Assembly (NCBI GenBank): GCA_002684875.1
Contig: NYVY01000071.1
Span: forward strand, 6,288-11,579
DNA: 5,292 nucleotides
Reading direction: 5' to 3'
DNA from: Pseudomonadota bacterium
GTDB lineage: Bacteria; Pseudomonadota; Gammaproteobacteria; Burkholderiales; Burkholderiaceae_A
Shown: positions 1 through 5,292 of the stretch, one piece after another
Layout of the letters: each line of letters starts with the position of its first letter
Numbering within the stretch: the stretch's first letter is position 1
Notes under the pieces: model-generated
Told to the model about the DNA's origin: nothing
The model's input: only the letters and a program-made list of their open reading frames with translations
The model's database searches: none
Made by a program: the position numbers and the translations under genes

Positions 1-1673
1 TTACCAGCCTTTGAGGTTCCGACCCTGCAAGGCGTACACTGACCACAGCTCTCGTGTTCAAAAAATTTCATAACATTAAGTGCTACATCCCTAGCTTTAT
101 CATGATCACTAAAAATTACTATCGCTGCTGAACCTATAAAACATCCGTATTCCTGCAAGGTATCAAAGTCTAAAGGAATGTTGTCCATGGTTGCGGGCAA
201 AATTCCCCCAGAGGCACCCCCTGGCAAATAACCGTAAAAACTGTGGCCGTCCATCATTCCACCGCAATATTCATCAATAAGCTCTCTGATGGAAATTCCT
301 GCTGGGGCTAGCTTTACTCCAGGATATTTCACCCTACCACTTACGCTAAAACTTCTTAGCCCTTTCCGGCCGTTTCTTCCGAAACTAGCAAACCAATCAG
401 CACCGCGAGTTATTATATCCCTTATCCAGTAGAGCGATTCAAAGTTATGCTCTAAGGTTGGAAGTCCAAATAAACCAACCTGTGCAATATATGGCGGGCG
501 CATTCTAGGTTCTCCACGTTTACCTTCAATACTCTCTATCATTGCGGATTCTTCCCCACAAATATAAGCACCAGCGCCCCTTCTAACCTCTATCTGAGGT
601 AATTCAATATCTAATCCATCTGTAAGCTCTTTAACTGCCTTCTCAAGTATATTCCGACAGCCGTGGTATTCATCTCTGAGATATATATAGCACTTTTTTA
701 TGCCCACAACATAGCCTGCTATGAGCATACCCTCTAAAAAACGGTGAGGGTCCCTCTCTAAATAAGTTCTGTCCTTAAAAGTTCCAGGTTCTCCCTCATC
801 TAGGTTTAAAGCCATGAGCTTTTCGCCTGCCTGTTCCTTTACGATTTTCCATTTTCTTCCTACAGGAAAACCTGCTCCCCCAAGCCCTCGAAGCCCGGAG
901 TCTTCTAAAGTTGCAATTATATTACCTGCTAATATCTCTTCCTGATAAACTTTCCTCGCTACCTCGTAACCACCGTTTTCGACATACTGCTCGAAATTAA
1001 CAACAGTTGGAATAGAAAGGGGTGAATCCTTTGGTAAAGATGGTAAACTCGCTTCGACAAAATCCGTCGGTACAAATGTTTTTTCCCTACTGTGTTTTAT
1101 CTTTAAAGGTTCTTTGTGGAACAAGGATTTATCTTCTACAGCCTTAACAACCTTTTCTTTGTCAGCGAAGGGAATCGGATTCTGGTGAACAACTGCGACA
1201 GGGGCCTGTTCGCACCTACCAACACAAGGAGCCTTAATAACTCTTACACTATTGGATACGTATGACTTCATCTTTGAAAAAAGCTTATTCGCTCCCCCCA
1301 TTTCGCAACTAATCCCCTCACAAATCCTTACCGTAAAATCCCAGCAATCTTGCTCATCCTTCAAAATATCGAAATGATGATAAAAAGATGCAACTTCTGT
1401 AACCTCGGCCATCGGTAGATTCGATAATTTAGCCAATGCAACTAAGTGTCTGTCACGCAAACAACCAAACTCATCTTGAATCATGTGCAAGTTTTCGATG
1501 AGAAGGTCCCGCCGATCGAGACACTGAGTGTTAATTAAATTTTTTATTTCAGAGATTGATATTTCATCAGCCTGCCTGCCTTTTGGCTTGATTCGATCTT
1601 TTTTTCTTCTTTTTGTAATCCGCGTAATATCTATTCTTTTTTCACTACTTGGGGCGATCACTGGATTATTCAT
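1..1673 (-). CDS. fdsB: NAD-dependent formate dehydrogenase, fused NuoE/NuoF-type beta (diaphorase) subunit, C-terminus cut by window edge
   Basis: This protein takes electrons released by formate oxidation in the alpha subunit and reduces NAD+ through FMN and Fe-S clusters, in a soluble cytoplasmic complex. I translated 557 codons from an ATG at 1673 to the left edge without a stop. Residues about 1-35 are a basic extension containing KRRKK. Residues about 40-185 are a NuoE-like thioredoxin-fold domain whose [2Fe-2S] ligands are C118, C123, C150 and C154 (C-x4-C and C-x3-C). Residues about 220-557 are NuoF-like: FMN/NADH motif GLGGAGFPVGRKW (263-275), LDEGEPGTFKDR (291-302), GAGAYICGEES (367-377), an SLBB-like segment (about 443-515), and the first three ligands of a [4Fe-4S] cluster in SCGQCTPC (C543, C546, C549). 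The fourth ligand would lie off-window. The NuoE-NuoF fusion matches the FDH1 beta subunit of Methylobacterium rather than the separate FdsG/FdsB pair. The start is supported by a strong Shine-Dalgarno. Other NuoE/NuoF-fused hydrogenase diaphorases are possible but less likely; the formate assignment rests on domain order and the adjacent LysR gene. Confidence 0.9.
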   Translation of the reverse strand, partial: MNNPVIAPSSEKRIDITRITKRRKKDRIKPKGRQADEISISEIKNLINTQCLDRRDLLIENLHMIQDEFGCLRDRHLVALAKLSNLPMAEVTEVASFYHHFDILKDEQDCWDFTVRICEGISCEMGGANKLFSKMKSYVSNSVRVIKAPCVGRCEQAPVAVVHQNPIPFADKEKVVKAVEDKSLFHKEPLKIKHSREKTFVPTDFVEASLPSLPKDSPLSIPTVVNFEQYVENGGYEVARKVYQEEILAGNIIATLEDSGLRGLGGAGFPVGRKWKIVKEQAGEKLMALNLDEGEPGTFKDRTYLERDPHRFLEGMLIAGYVVGIKKCYIYLRDEYHGCRNILEKAVKELTDGLDIELPQIEVRRGAGAYICGEESAMIESIEGKRGEPRMRPPYIAQVGLFGLPTLEHNFESLYWIRDIITRGADWFASFGRNGRKGLRSFSVSGRVKYPGVKLAPAGISIRELIDEYCGGMMDGHSFYGYLPGGASGGILPATMDNIPLDFDTLQEYGCFIGSAAIVIFSDHDKARDVALNVMKFFEHESCGQCTPCRVGTSKAG

Positions 1674-1680
1674 CTATTTA

Positions 1681-1688
1681 CCCTCTTT
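1681..1688 (-). promoter_or_regulatory. Shine-Dalgarno of the formate dehydrogenase beta-subunit gene
   Basis: On the minus strand the sequence AAAGAGGG ends 7 nt before the ATG at 1673-1671. This is a well-placed ribosome binding site and fixes the start of the fused subunit, so the basic N-terminal extension is likely to be translated. Confidence 0.7.
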
Positions 1689-1703
1689 ATCCACATATTT
1701 CCT

Positions 1704-1732
1704 AATGTATGCTTACTCAAGACTGTTGTCTA
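1704..1732 (-). promoter_or_regulatory. Candidate sigma70 promoter for the formate dehydrogenase operon
   Basis: In the 108-bp gap between the LysR stop and the formate dehydrogenase start, the minus strand shows a -35-like TAGACA (1732-1727, 5 of 6 consensus bases), a 17-nt spacer, and a -10-like TACATT (1709-1704, 4 of 6). Transcription would start near 1697, leaving a leader of about two dozen bases that contains the Shine-Dalgarno. I see no GC-rich terminator in the gap, so read-through from the LysR gene is also possible. This is a consensus match by eye in AT-rich DNA and could be coincidental. Confidence 0.45.
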
Positions 1733-1781
1733 ATTTTATTTATGAATCACTAGAAAACTTATAAAAATATACATGGATACC

Positions 1782-2702
1782 CTAAGGTATTGAAATATCA
1801 TTTAAAATCTTTTTCCAGCCTTGCGACTTAGAAAACGTTTTCGCCGCATTTTGGACTATTGAGAGTCTGTTACCAGCAGGTATCATTATCCCAATAGCGG
1901 TTGTTTCAGCAGGTTCAACTAGCTCCCTTATTTCCAACTCCCCGTTTATTTTTGCAAAATTTGCTGTAGGACCAGATAAAATTGTGGATAACTGGCCAGT
2001 GTATACAGTTAAGAGCAAACTAAAAATTGAATCAGTTTGCATTACGGGGTTAATTTTGATGTTGTTTTTCGCAAAAAAAATATCTATGAGCTTTCTGTTG
2101 TGCATCTCAGGAGTAAGCAAACAAAGATCTTTTTTCGACGCATCGCTCCAAGTTAAAGATTCTTCGTAAAATTCGCTCTTTTTCTTTGTCAAGAAAAAAT
2201 ATTTTTCTTCATATTGGGGGATTATTTCTACCTCTTGACTTTGGATTTCTGGTCTTTCTGAGTAACCAAACGCAACATCTACGGATAAGTTCTCGAGGCA
2301 TAGTTCAAGATCATGAGATGTCATTGATCGAACAACTGGTTTCAACCCTTTATGGAGAAAGCAGATACTTGCGGCAAAACTCGATGCCACAGGTAAAGCA
2401 CTTGGAATAGACCCTATTATAACGTTCCCCGTGGGAGATTCTTTTTTACTAATAATCTCCATCTTTAATCTGTCTAGCTCATGCAACACCTGATAAGCAG
2501 AACTAAGAACTCTTTCTCCCTCCTCAGTTAACCCCTCATAATTTCTACCTCGATTAACTATTTTTAACCCCATTTCCTCTTCTAAGGATTTAAGTGCATT
2601 CGATAAAGCTGGTTGCGTTATGTGACAAGCTTGTGCAGCTCTACTAAAATGTTTGTGCTCTTCCAAGGCAACTAGATATCGAAAGGTGTCTATAATATTC
2701 AT
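1782..2702 (-). CDS. LysR-type transcriptional regulator, probably controlling formate dehydrogenase
   Basis: This is a cytoplasmic DNA-binding regulator of 306 residues, a normal length for the LysR family. The N-terminal winged helix-turn-helix spans about residues 3-62, with the recognition region FSRAAQACHITQPALSNAL at 19-37 and the usual LEEEMGLKIVNR continuation. A linker helix follows (about 63-88), then a periplasmic-binding-protein-like effector domain from about residue 91 (TGNVIIGSIPSALP at 91-104) to 300. Its ligand cannot be read from the sequence. The gene lies 108 bp upstream of the formate dehydrogenase gene in the same direction, and LysR proteins such as FdsR are known to control formate dehydrogenase operons, so that target is the best guess. 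It is divergent from glutathione reductase across only 30 bp, so it may control that pair and itself as well. Although its neighbour is a redox enzyme, it is not OxyR: the region around 194-210 lacks the paired redox cysteines. No Shine-Dalgarno is visible, and a TATAAA -10 sits 5 nt before the ATG, suggesting a leaderless mRNA. Confidence 0.92.
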   Translation of the reverse strand: MNIIDTFRYLVALEEHKHFSRAAQACHITQPALSNALKSLEEEMGLKIVNRGRNYEGLTEEGERVLSSAYQVLHELDRLKMEIISKKESPTGNVIIGSIPSALPVASSFAASICFLHKGLKPVVRSMTSHDLELCLENLSVDVAFGYSERPEIQSQEVEIIPQYEEKYFFLTKKKSEFYEESLTWSDASKKDLCLLTPEMHNRKLIDIFFAKNNIKINPVMQTDSIFSLLLTVYTGQLSTILSGPTANFAKINGELEIRELVEPAETTAIGIMIPAGNRLSIVQNAAKTFSKSQGWKKILNDISIP

Positions 2703-2732
2703 TAGAATTTATACTATCACCCTGGGGGTACT
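2703..2732. promoter_or_regulatory. 30-bp divergent promoter region with overlapping -10 elements
   Basis: The whole space between the regulator and glutathione reductase start codons is 30 bp. The plus strand has TATACT at 2710-2715 (5 of 6 consensus bases), predicting a start near 2722. The minus strand has TATAAA at 2713-2708, predicting a start at or next to the LysR ATG. The two -10 boxes share four base pairs, so polymerase binding in one direction should exclude the other. Neither has a good -35 at the right distance; both would fall inside the opposite gene. A small inverted repeat, ACCC/GGGT with a 3-nt centre (2719-2729), lies between the -10 boxes and the reductase start. It could be an operator half or a hairpin covering the ribosome binding site. 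The -10 calls are by eye. Confidence 0.5.
2724..2729 (+). promoter_or_regulatory. Weak Shine-Dalgarno for glutathione reductase
   Basis: GGGGGT can pair with the anti-Shine-Dalgarno through one G:U wobble. Its G run ends 4 nt before the TTG at 2733 and 10 nt before the TTG at 2739; neither spacing is ideal, so it does not decide between them. Confidence 0.4.
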
Positions 2733-4109
2733 TTGTCTTTGAACTTTGATTTAATTGTTATTGGCGGTGGTTCTGGCGGCGTAGCATGCGCTAGGAGGTC
2801 AACTGAATATGGGGCCAGCGTTGCTCTGATTGAATCCGATCGTCTTGGAGGTACATGCGTAATTAGAGGCTGTGTACCAAAAAAACTTATGATGTATGCT
2901 GGGGAGATAGGGAAAACATTATCCATCGCTAGTTCATTTGGGTGGACAAATTTACCTACCCATGCAATTCAGCACGATTTAGGGAAGTGGACGAAAAGAA
3001 AAAACGTTGAAATTGATCGATTAGAAAAGATATACGAAAAACTTCTAACTGACAGTAATGTGAATATCTTTCGTGGCAAGGCACATTTGTTAGATAAAAA
3101 CAGTATTCAAGTAGGAGATAAAACCCTAACTGGAAAAAAGGTCCTGATTGCCTCGGGCGGAAGGCCTGAGACCTCCTTGTTTCCAGGGCTTGAAAAAACT
3201 CTAACATCAGATGATATTCTGAATTTGAGTGATACTCCAAAAACATTAGGGATTTTAGGTTCTGGATATATTGCGACAGAATTTGCATGTATCATGGCAA
3301 ATCTTGGAGTAGATGTGAACCTTTTCTACAGAGCAGAGTATCCTTTGCGAAACTTTGACCAAGAAATCAGAATTAAAATGGAGGCGAATTTAAAAACATT
3401 AGGGATTAAGCTATTCCCAAAATCAAATTTTATCGAGATTGAAAGGAAAAATGAATCTTTTAAATTGCACACAAATCATGGGCATCAGGAATTTAATTTA
3501 ATATTAAATGCATTAGGTAGAAAGCCGAATACTGAAAATTTATTTAAATCATGTTCCCCTAAACTGGGAGAGTCAGGAGAAATACTGGTAGATAGTTATA
3601 GTGAGACTTCTATTCCTGGGGTTTTCGCCGTGGGAGATGTTACGGACAGAGTAAATCTTACGCCCGTGGCTATAGCCGAAGGGAGAGCAGTTGCTGAAAA
3701 TTTATTTAATAAAAAAAACTACAAAGTAAACCACTCAGAAGTCGCTAGCGCAGTATTCACTTCCCCACAAATTGGAGTTGTTGGTCTTACGGAAGAAGAA
3801 GCAATAAATTGTACTAATAACAAAATCAGAATATATGAATCAGAATTTAATCCATTAAAAAATGCTTTCATAGAGAAAAAAGTAAAAAGCTATTTCAAAC
3901 TTCTAGTTGATGATCAAACTGAGGCTATTTTAGGAGCTCATATTATCGGTGATGACGCTGCAGAGACCATACAAACACTAGCGGTTGCATTTCATTGTGG
4001 GTTAAAAAAAACTGACTTTGATAAAACCATCGCAGTACATCCTACAAGCGCAGAGGAACTCGTCTTAATGAGGAAACCAAGCAGAATAGTACAAGGTAAA
4101 AAATGTTAA
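2733..4109 (+). CDS. gor: Glutathione-disulfide reductase
   Basis: This cytoplasmic FAD enzyme reduces glutathione disulfide to glutathione with NADPH. At 458 residues it is full length for the family. The FAD-binding Rossmann motif GGGSGG is at 11-16, and the redox-active disulfide is C42/C47 in GGTCVIRGCVPKK, the variant common in plant, cyanobacterial and many proteobacterial enzymes. The NADPH Rossmann motif GSGYIATEFA is at 176-185; arginines R200 and R206, six apart as in known NADPH-using reductases, support NADPH over NADH. The second FAD motif FAVGDV is at 298-303. The C-terminal dimerisation domain ends with the catalytic HPTSAEE (H436, E441). The presence of the paired arginines and this cysteine motif argues against dihydrolipoamide dehydrogenase or mercuric reductase. 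The frame has no upstream ATG or GTG after the TAG at 2703-2705, so it starts with TTG, at 2733 or at 2739 (two residues shorter). It is the first gene of a two-gene unit, overlapping the next gene by 7 nt. Confidence 0.96.
   Translation: MSLNFDLIVIGGGSGGVACARRSTEYGASVALIESDRLGGTCVIRGCVPKKLMMYAGEIGKTLSIASSFGWTNLPTHAIQHDLGKWTKRKNVEIDRLEKIYEKLLTDSNVNIFRGKAHLLDKNSIQVGDKTLTGKKVLIASGGRPETSLFPGLEKTLTSDDILNLSDTPKTLGILGSGYIATEFACIMANLGVDVNLFYRAEYPLRNFDQEIRIKMEANLKTLGIKLFPKSNFIEIERKNESFKLHTNHGHQEFNLILNALGRKPNTENLFKSCSPKLGESGEILVDSYSETSIPGVFAVGDVTDRVNLTPVAIAEGRAVAENLFNKKNYKVNHSEVASAVFTSPQIGVVGLTEEEAINCTNNKIRIYESEFNPLKNAFIEKKVKSYFKLLVDDQTEAILGAHIIGDDAAETIQTLAVAFHCGLKKTDFDKTIAVHPTSAEELVLMRKPSRIVQGKKC
4093..4096 (+). 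promoter_or_regulatory. Ribosome binding site for the DUF475 gene inside the end of gor
   Basis: AAGG sits 6 nt before the ATG at 4103, within the last codons of glutathione reductase. Together with the 7-nt overlap of the two reading frames, it suggests that translation of the second gene is coupled to the first. Confidence 0.45.
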
Positions 4110-5143
4110 CTTTTTTAAAAAATTTTTGGGGAACTATCGCCGTCTGTATCATATTTGGTTTTATCGCAGCTTTGTGGGGTTGGGAAAATAACAAAGAAGT
4201 TGGTGCAGCTCAATACCTCTGGATATTTTTTATCTTGTTGGTTTTAGAAATATCTCTCTCTTTTGATAACGCGGTTGTAAATGCCTCGATACTAAAGAAC
4301 TGGAATGCACTTTGGAGAATGCTTTTTTTAACTATTGGGGTCTTGATAGCAGTATTTGGAATGAGGTTAATTTTTCCTCTTCTAGTAGTGGCGCTAACTA
4401 CGGATATGTCTTTAACTGAGACATGGTTTTTAGCTATTAACCAACCAGATGAATATTCTTCAATATTATTAAAACACCATGAGGAAATAGCTGCGTTTGG
4501 AGGTGTTTTTTTACTTTTAATTTTTCTTAATTTTTTCTGTAAGACTGATAAAACGACGCTATGGATCGTAAAAATTGAAAAGCTTTTTTCTAAACTTGGA
4601 AATATTAACGGTGTTGCAATTTTTATTACGCTAAGTTCCCTTCTCATAGTTTCAAGCAACCTTCCCCCAGAAAAAAAATCTGGGATAATTATTTTTGGAC
4701 TGTGGGGTTTGGTAATTTACTTAGCGATAGATGTGCTCAGTCAAGCCTTAGCACCCAAAAACAATACAACAAATATTGACGCTATTAAACGAGGTACTAT
4801 TGGCGGATTCATATACATAGAAGTTCTTGATGCATCATTTTCTATAGACGCAGTAGTTGGTGCTTTTGCCATTACTAAAGACGTGGTTATCATCATGTTA
4901 GGGTTAGGAGCTGGAGCAATGGCGGTGAGGTCAATTACAATCTACTTAATAAAAAAGGGAACTCTTAACGAACTTATTTATTTAGAGCATGGCGCACACT
5001 ATGCTATAGGAGCATTGGCGTTAATTATGATTGCAAGTGTTCATTTTCACATTCCTGAAATTATAACTGGCACGGTTGGCTTGTTGCTAGTAGCTGCTGC
5101 AGCCTACCACTCTATTGTGGTGAAGAAAAAAAGAATAAAGTAA
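4103..5143 (+). CDS. DUF475 family (TerC-related) multi-pass inner-membrane protein
   Basis: The 346-residue product is very hydrophobic, with roughly nine membrane segments by eye (about 10-27, 37-58, 70-97, 127-147, 167-186, 195-213, 234-255, 258-283, 298-340, the last probably two). I recognise the DUF475 family from two signature stretches: LEISLSFDNAVVNASIL (48-64) and IEVLDASFSIDAVVGAFAI (239-257), followed by YLEHGAHYAIGA (293-304). These look like a repeated acidic motif (E49/D55 and E240/D243/D249) placed in membrane helices, as in TerC-type proteins where such acids are thought to bind metal. The length is typical. The molecular function of DUF475 is not established to my knowledge; TerC relatives have been tied to tellurite resistance and to Mn export, so metal transport is an inference. 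The ATG overlaps the gor stop by 7 nt, so the two are almost certainly one operon. The C-terminus is basic (KKKRIK), which suits a cytoplasmic tail. Confidence 0.88.
   Translation: MLTFLKNFWGTIAVCIIFGFIAALWGWENNKEVGAAQYLWIFFILLVLEISLSFDNAVVNASILKNWNALWRMLFLTIGVLIAVFGMRLIFPLLVVALTTDMSLTETWFLAINQPDEYSSILLKHHEEIAAFGGVFLLLIFLNFFCKTDKTTLWIVKIEKLFSKLGNINGVAIFITLSSLLIVSSNLPPEKKSGIIIFGLWGLVIYLAIDVLSQALAPKNNTTNIDAIKRGTIGGFIYIEVLDASFSIDAVVGAFAITKDVVIIMLGLGAGAMAVRSITIYLIKKGTLNELIYLEHGAHYAIGALALIMIASVHFHIPEIITGTVGLLLVAAAAYHSIVVKKKRIK
4666..4684 (+). other. Perfect 6-bp inverted repeat with a poly-A loop inside the DUF475 gene
   Basis: CCCAGA (4666-4671) and TCTGGG (4679-4684) form a perfect stem around seven further A residues, the A run being eight long in total. 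It encodes a charged loop (residues PPEKKSG, 188-194) between two membrane segments. It is followed by AT-rich sequence with a T run near 4691-4695. It may be only a by-product of the codons used. Confidence 0.25.
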
Positions 5144-5180
5144 TCTCTGAATTACAAGAAATATTAAAGCTATAAAAAGT

Positions 5181-5207
5181 AGGTTCCTGAAGTAGACTTA
5201 ACCTTTT
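5181..5207. terminator. Imperfect bidirectional terminator between the DUF475 gene and rpmG
   Basis: In the 67-bp convergent gap, AGGTT (5181-5185) pairs with AACCT (5200-5204), with an inner AAG/CTT stem and a 4-nt bulge. On the plus strand it runs into TTTT (5204-5207). On the minus strand the stem is followed after two bases by TTTTT (5178-5174), a better tail for ending rpmG transcription. The stem is short and AT-rich, so termination may be weak; the convergent layout is the stronger argument. Confidence 0.45.
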
Positions 5208-5210
5208 CTA

Positions 5211-5292
5211 CTACTTAATTTTGCCTTCCTTATACATCACGTGTTTTCTTGCCTTAGGATCAAATTTTTTTATCTCCATTTTCTGAGTCATA
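5211..5292 (-). CDS. rpmG: 50S ribosomal protein L33, C-terminal part
   Basis: The minus strand reads 26 residues to a TAG at 5213-5211, beginning at the right window edge, and includes KKFDPKARKHV and YKEGKIK at the end. This is the hallmark C-terminus of bacterial L33, a small protein of the large ribosomal subunit near the E site. It carries no cysteines in the visible part, consistent with the zinc-independent form. L33 is about 50-55 residues, so roughly the N-terminal half is outside the window. The in-frame ATG at 5291-5289 is an internal methionine, not the start. It converges on the DUF475 gene and is unrelated to it in function. Confidence 0.92.
   Translation of the reverse strand, partial: MTQKMEIKKFDPKARKHVMYKEGKIK

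Noticed and set aside
1528..1764. A 78-codon plus-strand open frame with hydrophobic translation
   Set aside because: It lies mostly antisense to the N-terminal part of the formate dehydrogenase subunit, whose domain motifs are unmistakable. It matches no family I recognise and has no convincing ribosome site.
1736..1766. TTTTAT/ATAAAA inverted repeat in the gap before the formate dehydrogenase gene as a LysR operator or terminator
   Set aside because: The arms are pure A/T, the spacing is wider than the usual LysR T-N11-A dyad, and such repeats are expected by chance in DNA this AT-rich.
1984..2410. Two plus-strand open frames of 61 and 74 codons
   Set aside because: Both are antisense to the LysR effector domain and look like shadow frames without family features.
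1782..2702. LysR protein as an OxyR-type peroxide sensor, given the glutathione reductase neighbour
   Set aside because: The cysteines present (26, 114, 135, 194) do not form the spaced redox pair of OxyR in the effector domain.
2717..3295. Three minus-strand open frames of 62-110 codons
   Set aside because: They are antisense to the FAD and NADPH domains of glutathione reductase, with no recognisable motifs.
3968..4102. A manganese-sensing (yybP-ykoY type) riboswitch before the TerC-like gene
   Set aside because: There is no untranslated space: the gene overlaps the gor stop codon, so no riboswitch can precede it in the usual way.
4210..4659. A 149-codon minus-strand open frame
   Set aside because: It is antisense to the membrane-protein gene; its composition (rich in K, S, I) is what the complement of hydrophobic codons gives, and no domain is visible.
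5289..5291. ATG at the right edge as the start of a tiny protein
   Set aside because: The 26 residues match the C-terminal half of L33, in which this methionine is internal.

Overview
The window is AT-rich bacterial chromosome carrying four clear protein genes plus the end of a fifth. The gene content (NAD-dependent molybdenum/tungsten-type formate dehydrogenase, glutathione reductase, LysR regulator, zinc-free L33) points to a proteobacterium with a small or AT-biased genome, possibly a marine or host-adapted lineage. The C-terminal wording of L33 looks more gammaproteobacterial than alphaproteobacterial to me. That is a recollection-based impression, not a placement.

Layout, left to right. 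Positions 1-1673 (minus strand) hold most of a fused NuoE+NuoF-type diaphorase subunit of a soluble NAD-dependent formate dehydrogenase; its C-terminus, and probably the catalytic alpha-subunit gene, lie beyond the left edge. A 108-bp gap (1674-1781) carries a plausible sigma70 promoter and a good Shine-Dalgarno for it. Positions 1782-2702 (minus strand) encode a LysR-type regulator lying upstream of, and in the same direction as, the formate dehydrogenase gene. Only 30 bp separate the regulator from a divergent plus-strand pair: glutathione reductase (2733-4109, TTG start) and a DUF475/TerC-like membrane protein (4103-5143) that overlaps it by 7 nt. A short convergent intergenic region with an imperfect bidirectional terminator separates this pair from the C-terminal end of the L33 gene rpmG on the minus strand (5211-5292).

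How the parts may work together. The formate dehydrogenase subunit passes electrons from formate oxidation to NAD+. The LysR protein is the obvious candidate regulator of that operon, but its divergent partner is glutathione reductase, so it could control either side. Glutathione reductase keeps glutathione reduced with NADPH. Its coupled partner belongs to a membrane family related to TerC, some members of which are linked to metal (Mn) export, so a redox/metal-homeostasis pair is possible but unproven. I see no mobile element, CRISPR array, tRNA or rRNA, and no clearly novel multi-gene system. The most unusual points are the 30-bp divergent promoter with overlapping -10 elements, the apparently leaderless regulator mRNA, and the translationally coupled reductase-transporter pair.
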